Source: Lineus longissimus
Lineage: Eukaryota > Nemertea > Pilidiophora > Heteronemertea > Lineidae
Assembly: GCF_910592395.1 (NCBI RefSeq)
Contig: NC_088326.1
Location: forward strand, 12,591,001 to 12,655,000
Direction of reading: 5' to 3'
Length of the DNA stretch: 64,000 nt
Shown here: piece after piece, positions 14,201 through 26,112 of the stretch
Numbering within the stretch: the first letter of the stretch is position 1
Layout: every line of letters starts with the position of its first letter
Program-made: the position numbers and the translations under genes
The notes under the pieces: generated by a model
The model's input: the letters and a program-made list of their open reading frames with translations, nothing else
The model's database searches: none
Told to the model about the DNA's origin: nothing

Positions 14201-15048
14201 GCAGACTCAGCAACCTTTACGGAGACCGACGAACGGTGGAATACGAAGTCATGAGTATGTTGATTGAAATCTTTCCTGGTGATTTCAAACAACAGTGTGG
14301 TGTAAATGAATTAGCACGGGACTTATAATTATTTTTTTTTTGTCCTGAATTTTGGTTAGTCTGAATTCTGTATACTTCACAGGAATGTTGATGGCGAATT
14401 TATTTCAGACTAAACTTGGCCAAGAGATATAATCCAGTGAAAATGACAAAGGATGAACTAAAGGTCTCTTTACGGATCAATCGCCGATACCTTCACGATC
14501 AGATATTTGCAGTGTGGTGTTACGTTCGATGTGGTGCTGCCCCCTTATGGCTCTTGATGGAAATAAAGGTCATGTGATGCACGTTTTGGATGTATTACAT
14601 GTTGCGTGGTGCATATTTTAGTGAAATGGTGGATGATCCCTATTGAAACCGACGCCAGTCGTGATATTACACCATGCAAGAGATCTTTATCTGAACATTT
14701 ATGAATATCGGGGTTCGGAAACGGGGCACACTTGAAGCTATTCTGGTGTTTTAGAAGATAGCTAGAAAATCACATTTTGATGAAAGATTTACTACACAGC
14801 GTAATTTGGGACCAATGGAAAGGAAAGCAGGCAAACAGAAGCCCTACGAGATGATTGTGACCCAAGAACATTAGTTTCTATATTGCACCCTCAATCCGAC
14901 ATTGAAATATATTTTAGGACAGGACTATTTTTTTGAGGTTCTCAATTTACATTTACATGGATAATTAATGCATGCGCCGTTTCCGAAGCTTCCCGAGCTT
15001 AATCGAAGTGTCGTCATCATTATACGTAATCACCCGAACATAACTTAC

Positions 15049-15835
15049 CTTCTCGGCCATATTCGTTATCCGTTGCTATGGTGGAGATGTAGTTCCAGTG
15101 GAACCTTGTGATCATTTCCGCCATAGCAACCGTCTGTTTGTCATCAGAAGGAATAGTTCTGTAGAATGACGGATAAGTATGGGTGTCGCTCAGAGCAGTA
15201 CTCGTGGAGAAATAACTTATCATTGGAATTCTGTACAAACTGAATAATCCGGCTATGGCAATACTGACGGAACTTCCGGACGCCCCAACAAGGCCCATGA
15301 TGGGCTTCTCATGGCACAGCATTGTCTTATTTATTCCCGAATCATTCCCTATCGGGAATCCTGAGCCTGGCTTTGCTGGTTTCGTAGAAGCACCAAATCC
15401 GACTCCAGAAATCTCTCCTGACGCATTGTCATGCGCCGTTTTCCATTCTTCGATATTTGCCACGAAGTTTAGGCCCTGTTTCATGGCAGTGCTGATACTG
15501 AAGCACGTGTCTCTGACGTCATAGCCAATTTGCATACCGTTCATGTCCCGCCCGACGCGGTTCTTCCGGCGAATCGTATACAACATGGCTTCCAAAACAA
15601 ATATACTTTTGACGCTGACGGCCGAGCACACGTCGTTTTCTGTTGCAGCCGTGTGCATCGGCAAAGTCATTCCGATCATGACGTCCCCATCCCGATACGA
15701 TCGGAGATGTTCGACACTTTCCGCCGATTTCCCGAATAATACGATGAGTAGAATGATTCCTATAGCGAGCGCTAGGAAGCGATTCACAACCACAGCGATC
15801 ATGTGACCAGTCCACGATTCTTCCTGTTTCGTCAT
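15049..15835 (-). CDS. Class C GPCR, exon 1 only (mGluR-like Venus flytrap domain)
   Basis: A 262-residue first coding exon ends in GAAG|GTAAGT, a consensus donor in phase 1. Residues ~15-35 form a hydrophobic signal-anchor segment. The rest is the N-terminal lobe of an ANF/mGluR-type ligand-binding domain, with YRDGDVMIGMTLPMH, NGMQIGYDVRDTC, GASGSSVS, ISYFSTSTALSD, FYRTIPSD and NEYGREG in the family order. Against mGluR1 it keeps the Ser pair at S165/S166 and residues equivalent to T188, D208 and Y236, but has an aliphatic residue where R78 should be. The same exon boundary and phase occur in the complete paralogue at 29919-34703 on the other strand. No second exon or 7TM exon was found between position 1 and this exon. 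The gene may therefore have a very long intron, be a truncated duplicate, or continue beyond the window. Its frame is intact and shows no decay. Confidence 0.85.
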
Positions 15836-17101
15836 CGTGGCGCATGGTGCTCAGCTCGACTAGTTTGGCCTTGGAAATTCACACAACGGGAAGAAAGGCC
15901 TTTCCGACTAATTACGTTGAAATATTATTATCCATGACGATGTTCGGCTAACCAACTGCAACGAGATGAAAACACTTTTAAGTTGTATGCTGACTACAGA
16001 AATAATGGGAATGCTAAATTAACAAAGAAGGGGCATGCACATCCATGTCCATGGAAGTTTTTTTAAACACCTCACTGTGGGCGGGCAGGTGCTGGCACTG
16101 AGCGGCTTAAATCCACACCCCTTTTAGCGGTGTAAAAGGTAACAATTGCAGCAAAAGGTTGGTTAAGCAAAGCTCTACTGAATGAAGGCCAAAGATCTCC
16201 CGCGCGAGCCCGCTGCTTTGATAGAAATTATCACCCCTTTTCAGCTCTCCATGGAAGTGACCCCGTCCCCAGACGCCGACACAGATGGGTGACCGCGGAA
16301 TGGAGCATCAATTCGACTTCTACAGACGCAAAAGGAGACCTACCTTTTATACGAAAGATTTGGACGATCAAAAAACGGTTGAGAAGGAAACACAAAATGA
16401 TCACAATATATCCACTAGGTCTTGTTTGCCATAGTTTGTACTACAATGCACTGTGCAATATGTGAATGATATTTCTTTAATCTCATCGGTCAACATCCGT
16501 GGCACAGCCAAATCAGTGGCCATCTTACAACACTTTACTCTAGAATTTGAAAATAGCATCACACTTCTCGCCATTTAACTAAACTGGGAAATACATGTAC
16601 GTGTAATTGTGTTTACAATGTTGTAGAAATCACATTTTTGGATTAGTCGACGTGACTTAAAACTGACCAACGAGGTTAAGACCCCGTCTCACTTCATGGT
16701 CTCTCTTGAAGATCACAATTATGCCTGATTGCAAGTATGCATGTTAAGGAAAGGACGATTTATAATAGTACCTCAGTGAAGACCGGCAAAGCCTTTACTT
16801 CAACTTCTTTAAACGCCCATGGTGTAACAAAGGTTCTCGTGAAGAAATAGTTTTGTTCACCAATAAGATCTACAAGGACAAGAAGATATATCACTTTCAG
16901 TTCAACCGAGAGCTTATCGGACACATTTGTTTTTAATAACTAATATTCGTATTGACTCTGCCAAAAATAGACTTGCGATAAAAACGATTGGCTTGTGAAT
17001 TGTGTCAACTATCAGAGACTATGACGTCATGGACGACAAACAAAGTAGTTAGTCAATAAGAAATAACTAATCACCAGCTTGACACATATTAACCCTTCAT
17101 C
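15836..17101. other. Upstream region of the minus-strand receptor
   Basis: Non-coding. It should include the promoter of the class C receptor exon at 15049-15835, but no unambiguous core promoter element was identified. A patch near 16.05-16.3 kb is GC-richer than its surroundings, without an obvious gene. Confidence 0.4.
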
Positions 17102-17112
17102 ATTTAAGCAGC
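17102..17112. repeat. Target-site duplication, left copy
   Basis: ATTTAAGCAGC, identical to 17413-17423, immediately flanks the truncated LINE. Confidence 0.9.
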
Positions 17113-17412
17113 TAACCTGAAGCCCATTATCAGAATTGGTGAAGGAACGAAGATGGCAATGGTTGGGCCATGTGCTCCGAATGCCTGCAAACGCATTGCC
17201 AAGGAGAGCACTCACATGGACACCACAGGGGAGACGGAATAGAGACAGACCAAGAGAGACCTGGCGGCGTTCCATGGCAAAGGAACTTCAAGAGAAGGGC
17301 CTAACGTGGGAGGCAGCCAGACAGCGAGCAGCCAACACACTTGAGTTGAGGACCCTGGGGAACGCCCCATGTGCCACCTAGGGCACGAAGGGTCCTAAGT
17401 AAGTAAGTAAGT
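17113..17412 (+). mobile_element. 5'-truncated non-LTR retrotransposon with target duplication
   Basis: This 300-bp insertion contains the last ~80 codons (17136-17381) of an endonuclease/reverse-transcriptase polyprotein. The motifs RRWQWLGHVLRMP, PRRALTWTPQGRR and RPRETWRR form the C-terminal signature of RTE/CR1-like LINE proteins. The frame ends in a stop and is followed within ~20 bp by a tandem AAGT microsatellite tail. The 11-bp host sequence ATTTAAGCAGC occurs at 17102-17112 and again at 17413-17423, a perfect target-site duplication. This shows target-primed reverse transcription with abortive 5' extension. The copy cannot move on its own. The clade assignment is tentative. Confidence 0.9.
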
Positions 17413-17423
17413 ATTTAAGCAGC
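17413..17423. repeat. Target-site duplication, right copy
   Basis: ATTTAAGCAGC directly follows the AAGT tail. The flanking bases differ from those of the left copy, so the duplication is exactly 11 bp. Confidence 0.9.
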
Positions 17424-19499
17424 AGAAAACAGTTGATTAGTCATGAAGAAATAAACAATGTCTTTATTTGGAGACCAAAAAGCGTAGATCCATGGTAATG
17501 GACACAATTGCTTAACGATTTACTGATGAAAAGTGCAACCAGTGTTGCTTAACCATCGTTACATGTACATGTACTTCCGTCTCCACTCGAAACGAAATCA
17601 TAGGCCTGCTCGTCTCGTCTGATACATTGAACAGGCCTATTACGGATGTGTCGGTATACTAAATACTCCGTCTCCTCAGAGAAGGCAGCGGCATACAAGG
17701 CCATAAGAATATCATATTTTAGCTAGTGTGTCGTCCATTCATAACTTTGTGGCCTTCACCTTAAGGCATGTTATGTTTTTGATCCATGTTATTCATGTAA
17801 ATAATGTTCCCTATTACCAACGGGCAAACGTTTTCTTAACACGATTTTCTTCGCCGAGACAGGACGTGACGTGTCTTCATCTCAGGCCGGAGTTATATGA
17901 ACCGCGACATCAGCAAATCATGTAACTACTTTCATCGACGACTGGGAACTCCGTCGGAATCACTCAATTCGTGATATATCTCACTTGCATCGACAGCAAG
18001 CAGACATCAAGTGTTATGATGTTGATTTGTTATGACAGGAGAAAGCTTTGGTTACACATCGAACGCATTGACTGCGATGAAGGATATCGCAATCAAGTTG
18101 TTATACGATGGCGCGATCAGTGACCTTAAGTCGACGCGTTGGTGGGACTGGGACTGGTGGTTCCAAACTGAACGAGATGGGCCTGGCCTCCGTGGAATTC
18201 GAATGAACGTGAATGCTCTGAACTAGACGTTACTAAAGGCGATGGAACGGGATCCGGACAGAGACTGGACTAATTAGACATAGACGGCATGGCGGTACTG
18301 AACGGGACTTGAGTGGACAGGACTCGTCTGGCGCGGCATGACCGCACTGCACTGAACTGGACTGAATGGGACTAGACTAGCTTGGATCCAGCTGACGCGT
18401 TTGGCACTTATCACATTCACACAGCATGAAGAGGGGTCATTCGCAATTGGCCCGTTGGCGACCGTCAGCACGATCATTCACCATCAATGCCATATCATTC
18501 ACCACAGTGCGCCCTCACCAACCATCAGCCATGTCAGTAAATAGGCCTACTGTTAACTGTAAATAAAAACGGTTTCGCGAAAGAAATCACTACAGCATGT
18601 TGTGATTTTTTTAAGCCTATCTTGTATGTACACCCCATCGCTTTTACTCAGCATGCATCGGTATGCCTGCCAGCAGTCCCACAACTTGGCAGAGATAGCT
18701 ATGCCATAGGTGAGAATTCTTATTCACAAACGTTCTTGGTGGTCTGTCTTTTTTCGCGCCTTGTTTTGAAACTACATACCAGGGTTGAAGCGAAGGACGA
18801 AGAAGACTGGCAAAACAACCAGCGTCGTTCAGGTCAAGGTCAAGGTGATTTATGGCGCTGGTGTAGCTGTGGTAAACATTGTACTGCTGTGGTAATTGAA
18901 TATTCTCATGACAAAAAGACATTTATTTGATGAAAACAAGTCCACAATAAGCTGATAATGTTAAACATCATGAGGCGCGCGGATGGGGCGGATTTTCGAT
19001 TTCCCGCTCCTTGCGTGCCGCCGGAGGTACATTTAAGCTTTCCCATGACGACTTCCTGTACGGGTAAGTGGGGTATTCTATCAGCATCAAAATGGATTCC
19101 GTTAGCGCACTGTTTAAAAATACCAGGAAACGACCGGCGTTGATCAATGACTCCACCAAGTGCTGATTAATTAGTGTTATTTTGTTACTACCTGTACGTG
19201 AATAGTGACACAGGTATTGTCATTAGTATCCTTGGCGACCCTAGAGGATCTGTGAGGTGCAATTGACGACAACATATTGATACAAATCCATTAATTGGAA
19301 TCGAGTCCACATAAAAAGGCGCATTGGGTAAATATTCAATATTTGTCAGCGGAGGACGCATATTGATAGCCTTTTTGAAATTCATTATGATCTCGGGTCC
19401 ACATTCAGCGACACCAAGTAAAGGCCTTGAATGCATTTTACTTAGTGTCGACTCTTCTTAATCGGAACCCCTCATATGCATCGATCTGCTGTTGGGCCG
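17424..19499. other. Non-coding interval before the tandem duplication
   Basis: No supported gene. From about 18.14 to 18.37 kb the sequence is cryptically simple, with many degenerate GGACT/ACTGGAC repeats. A triple nuclear-receptor half-site lies at 18831-18848. Confidence 0.5.
18831..18848 (+). promoter_or_regulatory. Three abutting nuclear-receptor half-sites (candidate)
   Basis: AGGTCA, AGGTCA and AGGTGA abut directly, creating two overlapping TCAAGGTCA-type extended half-sites like those used by monomeric receptors of the ERR/FTZ-F1 type. There is no adjacent gene to regulate, so chance or a repeat origin is possible. Confidence 0.3.
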
Positions 19500-19661
19500 T
19501 GTGCAAGGGATAGTAGTCCTAGGGCTGATAGTCCGTGTAACAATAGCCTGCATTGCTAAATGTTTTGGTTAGGGTTAGCGGTACAATAGATCATGCTGCT
19601 TAATTGGTCAAATACAATGCTACCGGACTATGACTCCAGGGGGACTATATCCGCTGTCACA
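19500..19661 (+). mobile_element. 162-bp MITE, copy a (left border of duplication)
   Basis: Non-coding 162-bp element running TGTG...CACA, with imperfect inverted repeats of roughly 50 bp built around GATAGTAGTCC/GGACTATATCC and TGATAGTCC/GGACTATGA. The centre carries GGTTAGGGTTAG. This copy starts TGTGCAAGGG and lacks matching 4-bp flanks (GCCG on the left, GGCC on the right). Confidence 0.85.
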
Positions 19662-20704
19662 GGCCGTTTATTATTTTCCCACAGGCCCGATACCGTGCAA
19701 ACTTAGGCCTACATTCTACAATCTCTACAACTGCATACAAAAGTAATGATGAACGTAATGACCTAATTAGTACTCTATTTGTATTAGAAAAGCTCATTCA
19801 GCTACATTTGTCTTATTTTTCAGCCCACATGTGTAATGTAACATTAATCATTGCCTATACAGTATACATGAGGCTATATAGAATGGTTTATAACAAATCC
19901 CCTTCAGCGATTCGAACAGGCACTGCATTGGCCTCATCACCGACTTGTAGAAGATCGTGGCTTCATCGAAATGGCGGAAAACGGATTTTGATTGATGCTG
20001 AAATCATGACTATAAAACAGGCACGTTTTGCACGAGGAAGATTCAAAGATCTTATTTCACTTTTCCGGAAACGACGTCAACCCGTTGTAGACTCCCTTTA
20101 AGAAAAAGCTAGACGGTTTCGATTGAGGAAGTAGGCCACATCTATTAACAGCAGGTTTTCCAAAGCGAAAATATCACGTCGCTTTTGTGATCTGCATCAG
20201 TGAAGCAGCTCGAATATCACTAACCTTTTCAGAGAAATGGGTCAGGCATGACATCATCAAAAACCTTTTACAATATTGCAGGCTGTGCTTTTCTACAAAG
20301 TGGGTTTCCCAGAACGGGAAAATATCATTCGGACATTCCTACCACCGACGAAACGGCTCAGACAGTAGTCTTTCAGGAAAATTCTTCAAGCATGCCAAAT
20401 ATCAAAAGCCTTTGATATTCCATCATGGAATGAGGGTGTCCTTTGGTACACTTTGCGTCGGCGGGGCTTACAGGTGTAATTGTGCATAGAATTAGCGCAA
20501 CACACTGGCCGCGAGCTCCGGCTTCCAGAGGAGTTTGAAGGGTCGTCTCTCGCCGCCAGAATTGGTGTCGTACACCTGAGCCAGACATAGTCCTGGCAGT
20601 TCGCCCCCCCCCCGCCAAGTCAGCAGCATCATGTGACCGAAAAAAGCCAGCTGATTGGCTGTAACCTCGCCGCCGACTCGACCAAGTCTCCTCTTGAGAG
20701 CCGG

Positions 20705-20866
20705 TGTGACAGCGGATATAGTCCCCCTGGAGTCATAGTCCGGTAGCATTGTATTTGATCAATTAAGCAGCATGATCTATTGTACCGCTAACCCTAACCA
20801 AAACATTTAGCAATGCGGGCTATTGTTACACGGACTATCAGCCCTAGGACTACTATCCCTTGCACC
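20705..20866 (-). mobile_element. 162-bp MITE, copy b (inside unit A)
   Basis: Same element in inverted orientation, starting TGTGACAGCGG and ending TTGCACC. It is flanked by CCGG on the left and CCGT on the right. Unit B has the uninterrupted sequence AGCCGGTGTTTACCGC at the matching point, so this looks like an insertion into unit A with a 4-bp target duplication. Confidence 0.85.
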
Positions 20867-21679
20867 CCGTTGTTTATCGCTGGCCTTGGTAGCCAGTGTA
20901 TTGTTAGCTTGGCTGCACGTGATGTGTTGGCCTGAATCGCATGACATTGATTGATCACAACCAGTGACCTCAAAATAAATAGCGGACTATCCGTTTTTTG
21001 TTCTGACATCCTGTGTCGTGTGATTTTTTACTCCAGCACTGAGAGTCGCACAAAGCCAGCGAAGTACATGTACAAAGCAAAGGGTGGAACAGACTCCACA
21101 AGCCGCACCCAAAATCATAAAGAAGTGAGCATGTCCTGGGGAACGATCGATGGGGATGTCCCCGCCGCCGGGAAGCGTACGGATGTTGTTAGGAGTCATG
21201 CAAGTTTTTACGGTCTGGTGAGCCAGTCCTCGGGACGACTCTTGATCTTGTCCTGGCGTAGATCTGCCAACGAACCGGTCGAGTTCGTCTCGCAGTGGAC
21301 TTCAAAGCTTAAAACTTCAAAGTCTTTTTTGGTGCTGAATATTTTATTCACTTGTATTTTACTGTATTATGAATGTGCGATCGAAAATGTACAGCAATCT
21401 CTTTTATAGAGGTAATAAAATCATACATACGTGTGGATAACCTGACTCGTCGAGCTAAACTGTTCCCTCACAAAGCAATCTTTACATCGGGCCCGCACAA
21501 ATGTCACATACATGGAATAGTTTCCTTGTTTTCTTTCTGTTCTGTCGACATGAGATATATGTGACACAAGACGCCACTTGATGATAAGTGGCGACCTTAT
21601 TAGTCAAGAATTGATGAGATCCCGTTTGAGTAATGCCGGATGAACTTTTGACGCTAGGTCACTCAACCACAGATACATG

Positions 21680-21734
21680 AAGATTACAACTCTAGCCCAA
21701 CTGATCACAACAGTTGGGGTGGAGTTGTGATCTT
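21680..21734. other. Long imperfect hairpin, unit A
   Basis: The 55-bp palindrome has inner arms CCCAACTG/CAGTTGGG around a 7-nt loop, extended by outer arms AAGATTACAACTC/GAGTTGTGATCTT with one mismatch. It is unchanged in unit B at 26058-26112. A second, perfect 8-bp hairpin, CGCCACTT/AAGTGGCG, lies ~100 bp upstream at 21572-21593. Confidence 0.7.
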
Positions 21735-22749
21735 TACGTGCCTGTGACCCAACAAGCTAGTACCTGGCTATCAGCACCGCTGCGTGCTGTGAATCGACCC
21801 AGTTACAAGAAACAATATCTACTCTTCGGATCCATTCATCGACTCGTACTAGTCAAGGTTTTCTTTTGAAAGGTGGAATGTTAAAATATGTTGCCAGATT
21901 TTTACAGGTTCCAAGGGCAATGATAATCAGACGAATGCAACGATGATGGACTTCGCCAAGCTGTGCGTGGTAGGATAGACTCCTGAAGCAGTTGCGGCTG
22001 TCAATAGGACAGGCTTTCCTCGTATTATCGACATATTTTGTGACAACTTCTTAGGAGTGTATATATCAAGACAACCAAAATGTAAAACGGGCCATGCCAA
22101 GCACTGCAGGGACCATTATCGAATACCGAGTAGGCCGTGTGACACTCCCCTCACACACTACACGTTACATAAACTCTGTTGATAGTGCCGAATGTTGCCC
22201 TGAAGTTCAGGATGTTCCGGACTGGACTGGTTAAGCTATACCACTGCCGGCGGGTGTCAAGGAGGTGTCCCCACTTACAGGCCCTCCAGGAGTTGTGACG
22301 GATCGTAGGTTATGTTCAGTGACAGACCGTGAGAGAGTGTTTCGAAGGGGCCCAACTCCGGATCTTTTTCAGACTTGATGCCGGCAAACAAGGGTTGATC
22401 GTGTCCCCCTCGTTTCAGTATTTCCTGCTTTCTGGTATGGAGGCCGACACGGGAATCATGATCACGAATGACCTAGCTAGTGACATTAAGCCTATACGTG
22501 TGTATGTGCAACCTAAGAGGCTGGTTACTCACGTGCCACGGCTCGATCAAGGACGAGCGAAAATGCCATCACCCAGTCCGTCATGACACTGACAGTCTAA
22601 TTATTCCCACAAATGGTGTATATTGGCCCACCCAAGGGCCCTCGCCCTTTCGCCCTAGTGTGAAACAAGTATTACAAATCTATTTACCTCTATCTAGGAC
22701 TGTCCCATACTTATATCCTCTAGTGTATAGTTAACAGCTTGAGCCCACT

Positions 22750-22866
22750 AGACTATCGATAAACGGTTATTTCCTCCTGAATGAACTAACAACACTGACA
22801 ATCGAGATTGTTGTAGCAGTCATCGATCACGGATAAGACCAGTGGCGGAGCCTCGTGGTCAAAGGC
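22750..22866 (-). repeat. Internal repeat within unit A, copy 1
   Basis: Shares ACTAGACTATCGATAA, a GATCA(C/T)CGG...AAGAC(C/T)AGTGG block and GCCTCGTGG with 23879-23990, about 1.1 kb away. On the minus strand both copies read a similar peptide around HEAxPLVLxxID, which hints at a duplicated exon fragment, but no protein family is recognised. Confidence 0.5.
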
Positions 22867-23878
22867 TAACTGAAATATGCGTTTCTTTAGATTGTTTTGC
22901 ACGGCTCTTCCCAAACCGTTGGCCGAAAAATGCTCACAGATCTCTAGAGGGCAGACGAAAATGATGCTGAGTTGAAATAAGGCGAACCGGAGGCCATGAT
23001 GAGGCAAGAAGTTATTAAATTGAGGCTTTGGCTGATGTCGGAGTGTATTCCCATATGATAGGAAATGTTTTTATCAAATCTATTTGACTCATTCTTTGGC
23101 ATTTTTATCACAAACGGCCCATGTTGTAGTGGGTTACATTGAGGTATAACAGGTTCGTGAGAAACAACTCTTAAACAACTTGGTTAATCTAAGACTAAAT
23201 TGAATCTGCTTTATTATCCACAAACATATCATATATGTGTTACAAATATGTACAGGATGAATGCAATTACTCTGATTGGTTCAGAGAAAGGGATTAAAAT
23301 CAGGAATGGTAATTAAGTCGTCTCATTGACTGCAAGAGGGAGGAGCTTAGCGGCAAGCTGCAAGTGGTATAAACAAGCATGGTTACATATATAATTAGCT
23401 GGCGGCGACACATATGTCAGTCATCACACGGACCTTCTAGAGTCACCCAGGATACTGATTGATTATATTGTTTGTGTCACTTTTCACTTCCGGGAAACTA
23501 ATTAACGCAAGTTAATCACCACCAGGGGATTTGGTGATTATCGACAAGGCTTCCAGCATGGTAACAGTGCGCTGTCAAAGCTATGTTTAGAAAATAAGGA
23601 CCGAGCGAAATGGTTGAAGTTTGTCCGGGAGAATAATTTTTTTAAGAACAGACTGAGGAAGTTCGGCCTGCATTTTTTCATGTTGAATATTGTGTGAACA
23701 TGGGGTACTATTCAACTGTTTACTATAGTTAAGTGTGAAATACTGCGATGATAGAATAGTGTTTGCGTACCAAAATAAACATTCTTTAATAGCACCAAAG
23801 ACCGCGTCCGGCGCATTCAATACTCGACGGAGGTCACTAATGAAGCTGACCAATGGAAAGTCGGAATTTCCCCTGTGA

Positions 23879-23990
23879 CTAGACTATCGATAATCGACAC
23901 AAACTGTTGTTGAAGAACACCCCGACCAGCGATATCGTTCCCTTCATCGATCATCGGCAAGACTAGTGGTGACGCCTCGTGGTAAATGGT
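23879..23990 (-). repeat. Internal repeat within unit A, copy 2
   Basis: Diverged partner of 22750-22866, with counterparts in unit B near 27130-27240 and 28700-28815. The minus-strand frame stays open in both units and differs between them by a few amino-acid changes. Confidence 0.5.
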
Positions 23991-24022
23991 GCAACTACGC
24001 ATTGCCCAGCTGAGAATGCCGG

Positions 24023-24184
24023 TGTGACGGGGATAGTAGTCCTAGGGCTGATAGTCCGTGTAACAATAGCCCGCATTGCTAAATGTTTTGGTTAGGGTTA
24101 GCGGTACAATAGATCATGCTGCTTAATTGGTCAAATACAATGCTACCGGACTATGACTCCAGGGGGACTATATCCGCTGTCACA
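24023..24184 (+). mobile_element. 162-bp MITE, copy c (junction between units, chimeric)
   Basis: The left end and flank (AATGCCGG|TGTGACGGGG, then AGCCCGC) match copy d. The right part (CTAAATG and the outer flank CACA|GGC) matches copy a. This is the hybrid expected at the junction of a tandem duplication made by unequal crossing-over between copies a and d. Confidence 0.85.
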
Positions 24185-26057
24185 GGCTGTTTATTATTTT
24201 CCCACAGGCCCGATACCGTGCAAACTTAGGCCTACATTCTACAATCTCTACAACTGCATACAAAAGTAATGATGAACGTAATGACCTAATTAGTACTCTA
24301 TTTGTATTAGAAAAGCTCATTCAGCTACATTTGTCTGATTTTTCAGCCCACATGTGTAATGTAACATTAATCATTGCCTATACTGTATACATGAGGCTAT
24401 ATAGAATGGTTTATAACAAATCCCCTTCAGCGATTCGAACAGGCACTGCATTGGCCTCATCACCGACTTGTAGAAGATCGTGGCTTCATCGAAATGGCGG
24501 AAAACGGATTTTGATTGATGCTGAAATCATGACTATAAAACAGGCACGTTTTGCACGAGGAAGATTCGTTTTCGCAAAGATCTTATTTCACTTTCCCGGA
24601 AACGACGTCAACCCGTTATAGACTCCCTTTAAGAAAAAGCTAGACGGTTTCGATTGAGGAAGTAGGCCACATCTATTAACAGCAGGTTTTCCAAAGCGAA
24701 AATATCACGTCGCTTTTGTGATCTGCATCAGTGAAGCAGCTCGAATATCACCAACCTTTTCAGAGAAATGGGTCAGGCATGACATCATCAAAAACCTTTT
24801 ACAATATTGCAGGCTGTGCTTTTTTACAAAGTGGGTTTCCCAGAACGGGAAAATATCATTCGGACATTCCTACCACCGACGAAACGGCTCAGACAGTAGT
24901 CTTTCAGGAAAATTGTTCAAGCATGCCAAATATCAAAAGCCTTTGATATCACATCATGGAATGAGGGTGTCCTTTGGTACACTTTGCGTCGGCGGGGCTT
25001 ACAGGTGTAATTGTGCATAGAATCAGCGAAACACACTGGCCGCGAGCTCCGGCTTCCAGAGGAGTTTGAAGGGTCGTCTCTCGCCGCCAGAATTGGTGTC
25101 GCACACCTGAGCCAGACATAGTCCTGGCAGTTCGTCCCCCCCCGCCAAGTCAGCAGCATCATGTGACCGAAAAAAGCCAGCTGATTGGCTGTAACCTCGC
25201 CGCCGACTCGGCCAAGTCTCTTACCGTTGGTCTTGACAGCCGGTGTTTACCGCTGGCCTTGGTAGCCAGTGTATTGTTAGCTTGGCTGCACATGATGTGT
25301 CGGCCTAAATCGCATGACATTGATTGATCACAACCAGTGACCTCAAAATAAATAGCGGACTATCCGTTTTTTGTTCTGACATCCTGTGTCGTGTGATTTT
25401 TTACTCCAGCAATCAGAGTCGCACAAAGCCAGCGAAGTACATGTACAAAGCAAAGGGTGGAACAGACTCCACCTCAAGCCGCACCCAAAATCATAAAGAA
25501 GTGAGCATGTCCTGGGGAACGATCGATGGGGATGTCCCCGCCGCCGGGAAGCGTACGGATGTTGTTAGGAGTCATGCAAGTTTTTACGGTCTGGTGAGCC
25601 AATCCTCGGGACGACTCTTAACCTTGTCCTGACGCAGATCTGCCAACGAACCGGTCGAGTTCGTCTCGCAGTGGACTTCAAAGCTTAAAACTTCAAAGTC
25701 TTTTTTGGTGCTGAATATTTTATTCACTTGTATTTTACTGTATTATGAATGTGCGATCGAAAATGTACAGCAATATCTTTTATAGAGGTAATAAAATCAT
25801 ACATACGTATGGATAACCTGACTCGTCGCGCTAAACTGTCCCCACACCAAGCAATCTTTACATCGGGCCCGCACAAATGTCACATACATGGAATAGTTTC
25901 CTTGTTTTCTTTCTGTTCTGTCCATATGAGACATATGTGACACAAGACGCCACTTGATGATAAGTGGCGACCTTATTAGTCAAGAATTGATGAGATCCCG
26001 TTTGAGTAATGCCGGATGAACTTTTGACACTATAGGTCACTCAACCACAGATACATG

Positions 26058-26112
26058 AAGATTACAACTCTAGCCCAACTGATCACAACAGTTGGGGTGG
26101 AGTTGTGATCTT
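26058..26112. other. Long imperfect hairpin, unit B
   Basis: Unchanged copy of the 55-bp palindrome at 21680-21734. Confidence 0.7.

Larger units (their letters stand above)
445..15048. other. Gene-poor interval with scattered repeats
   Basis: No reading frame here shows a recognisable domain or a convincing chain of exons. The longest frames (153 aa minus at 3186-3647, 123 aa minus at 10242-10613, 111 aa plus at 6396-6731) look like chance openings, and the 10.2-10.6 kb one overlaps a repeat. The interval holds a 56-bp minisatellite, several dispersed repeats annotated separately, and the unidentified downstream sequence of the minus-strand class C receptor. No later exon of that receptor could be found by eye. 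Confidence 0.6.
19662..24022. repeat. Tandem segmental duplication, unit A
   Basis: This 4.36 kb segment is near-identical to 24185-28845. It begins directly after MITE a and ends at the CCGG before MITE c. It carries an extra inverted MITE (20705-20866) that unit B lacks, and lacks the 444-bp element found in unit B. Open frames at 20951-21409 (152 aa) and 22329-22586 have counterparts in unit B, but the first is cut short there by a stop and neither resembles a known family. No gene is supported. Confidence 0.95.

Noticed and set aside
20951-21409. 152-aa plus-strand frame in unit A as a gene
   Set aside because: Unit B has an early stop in the same frame, and no family resemblance is seen.
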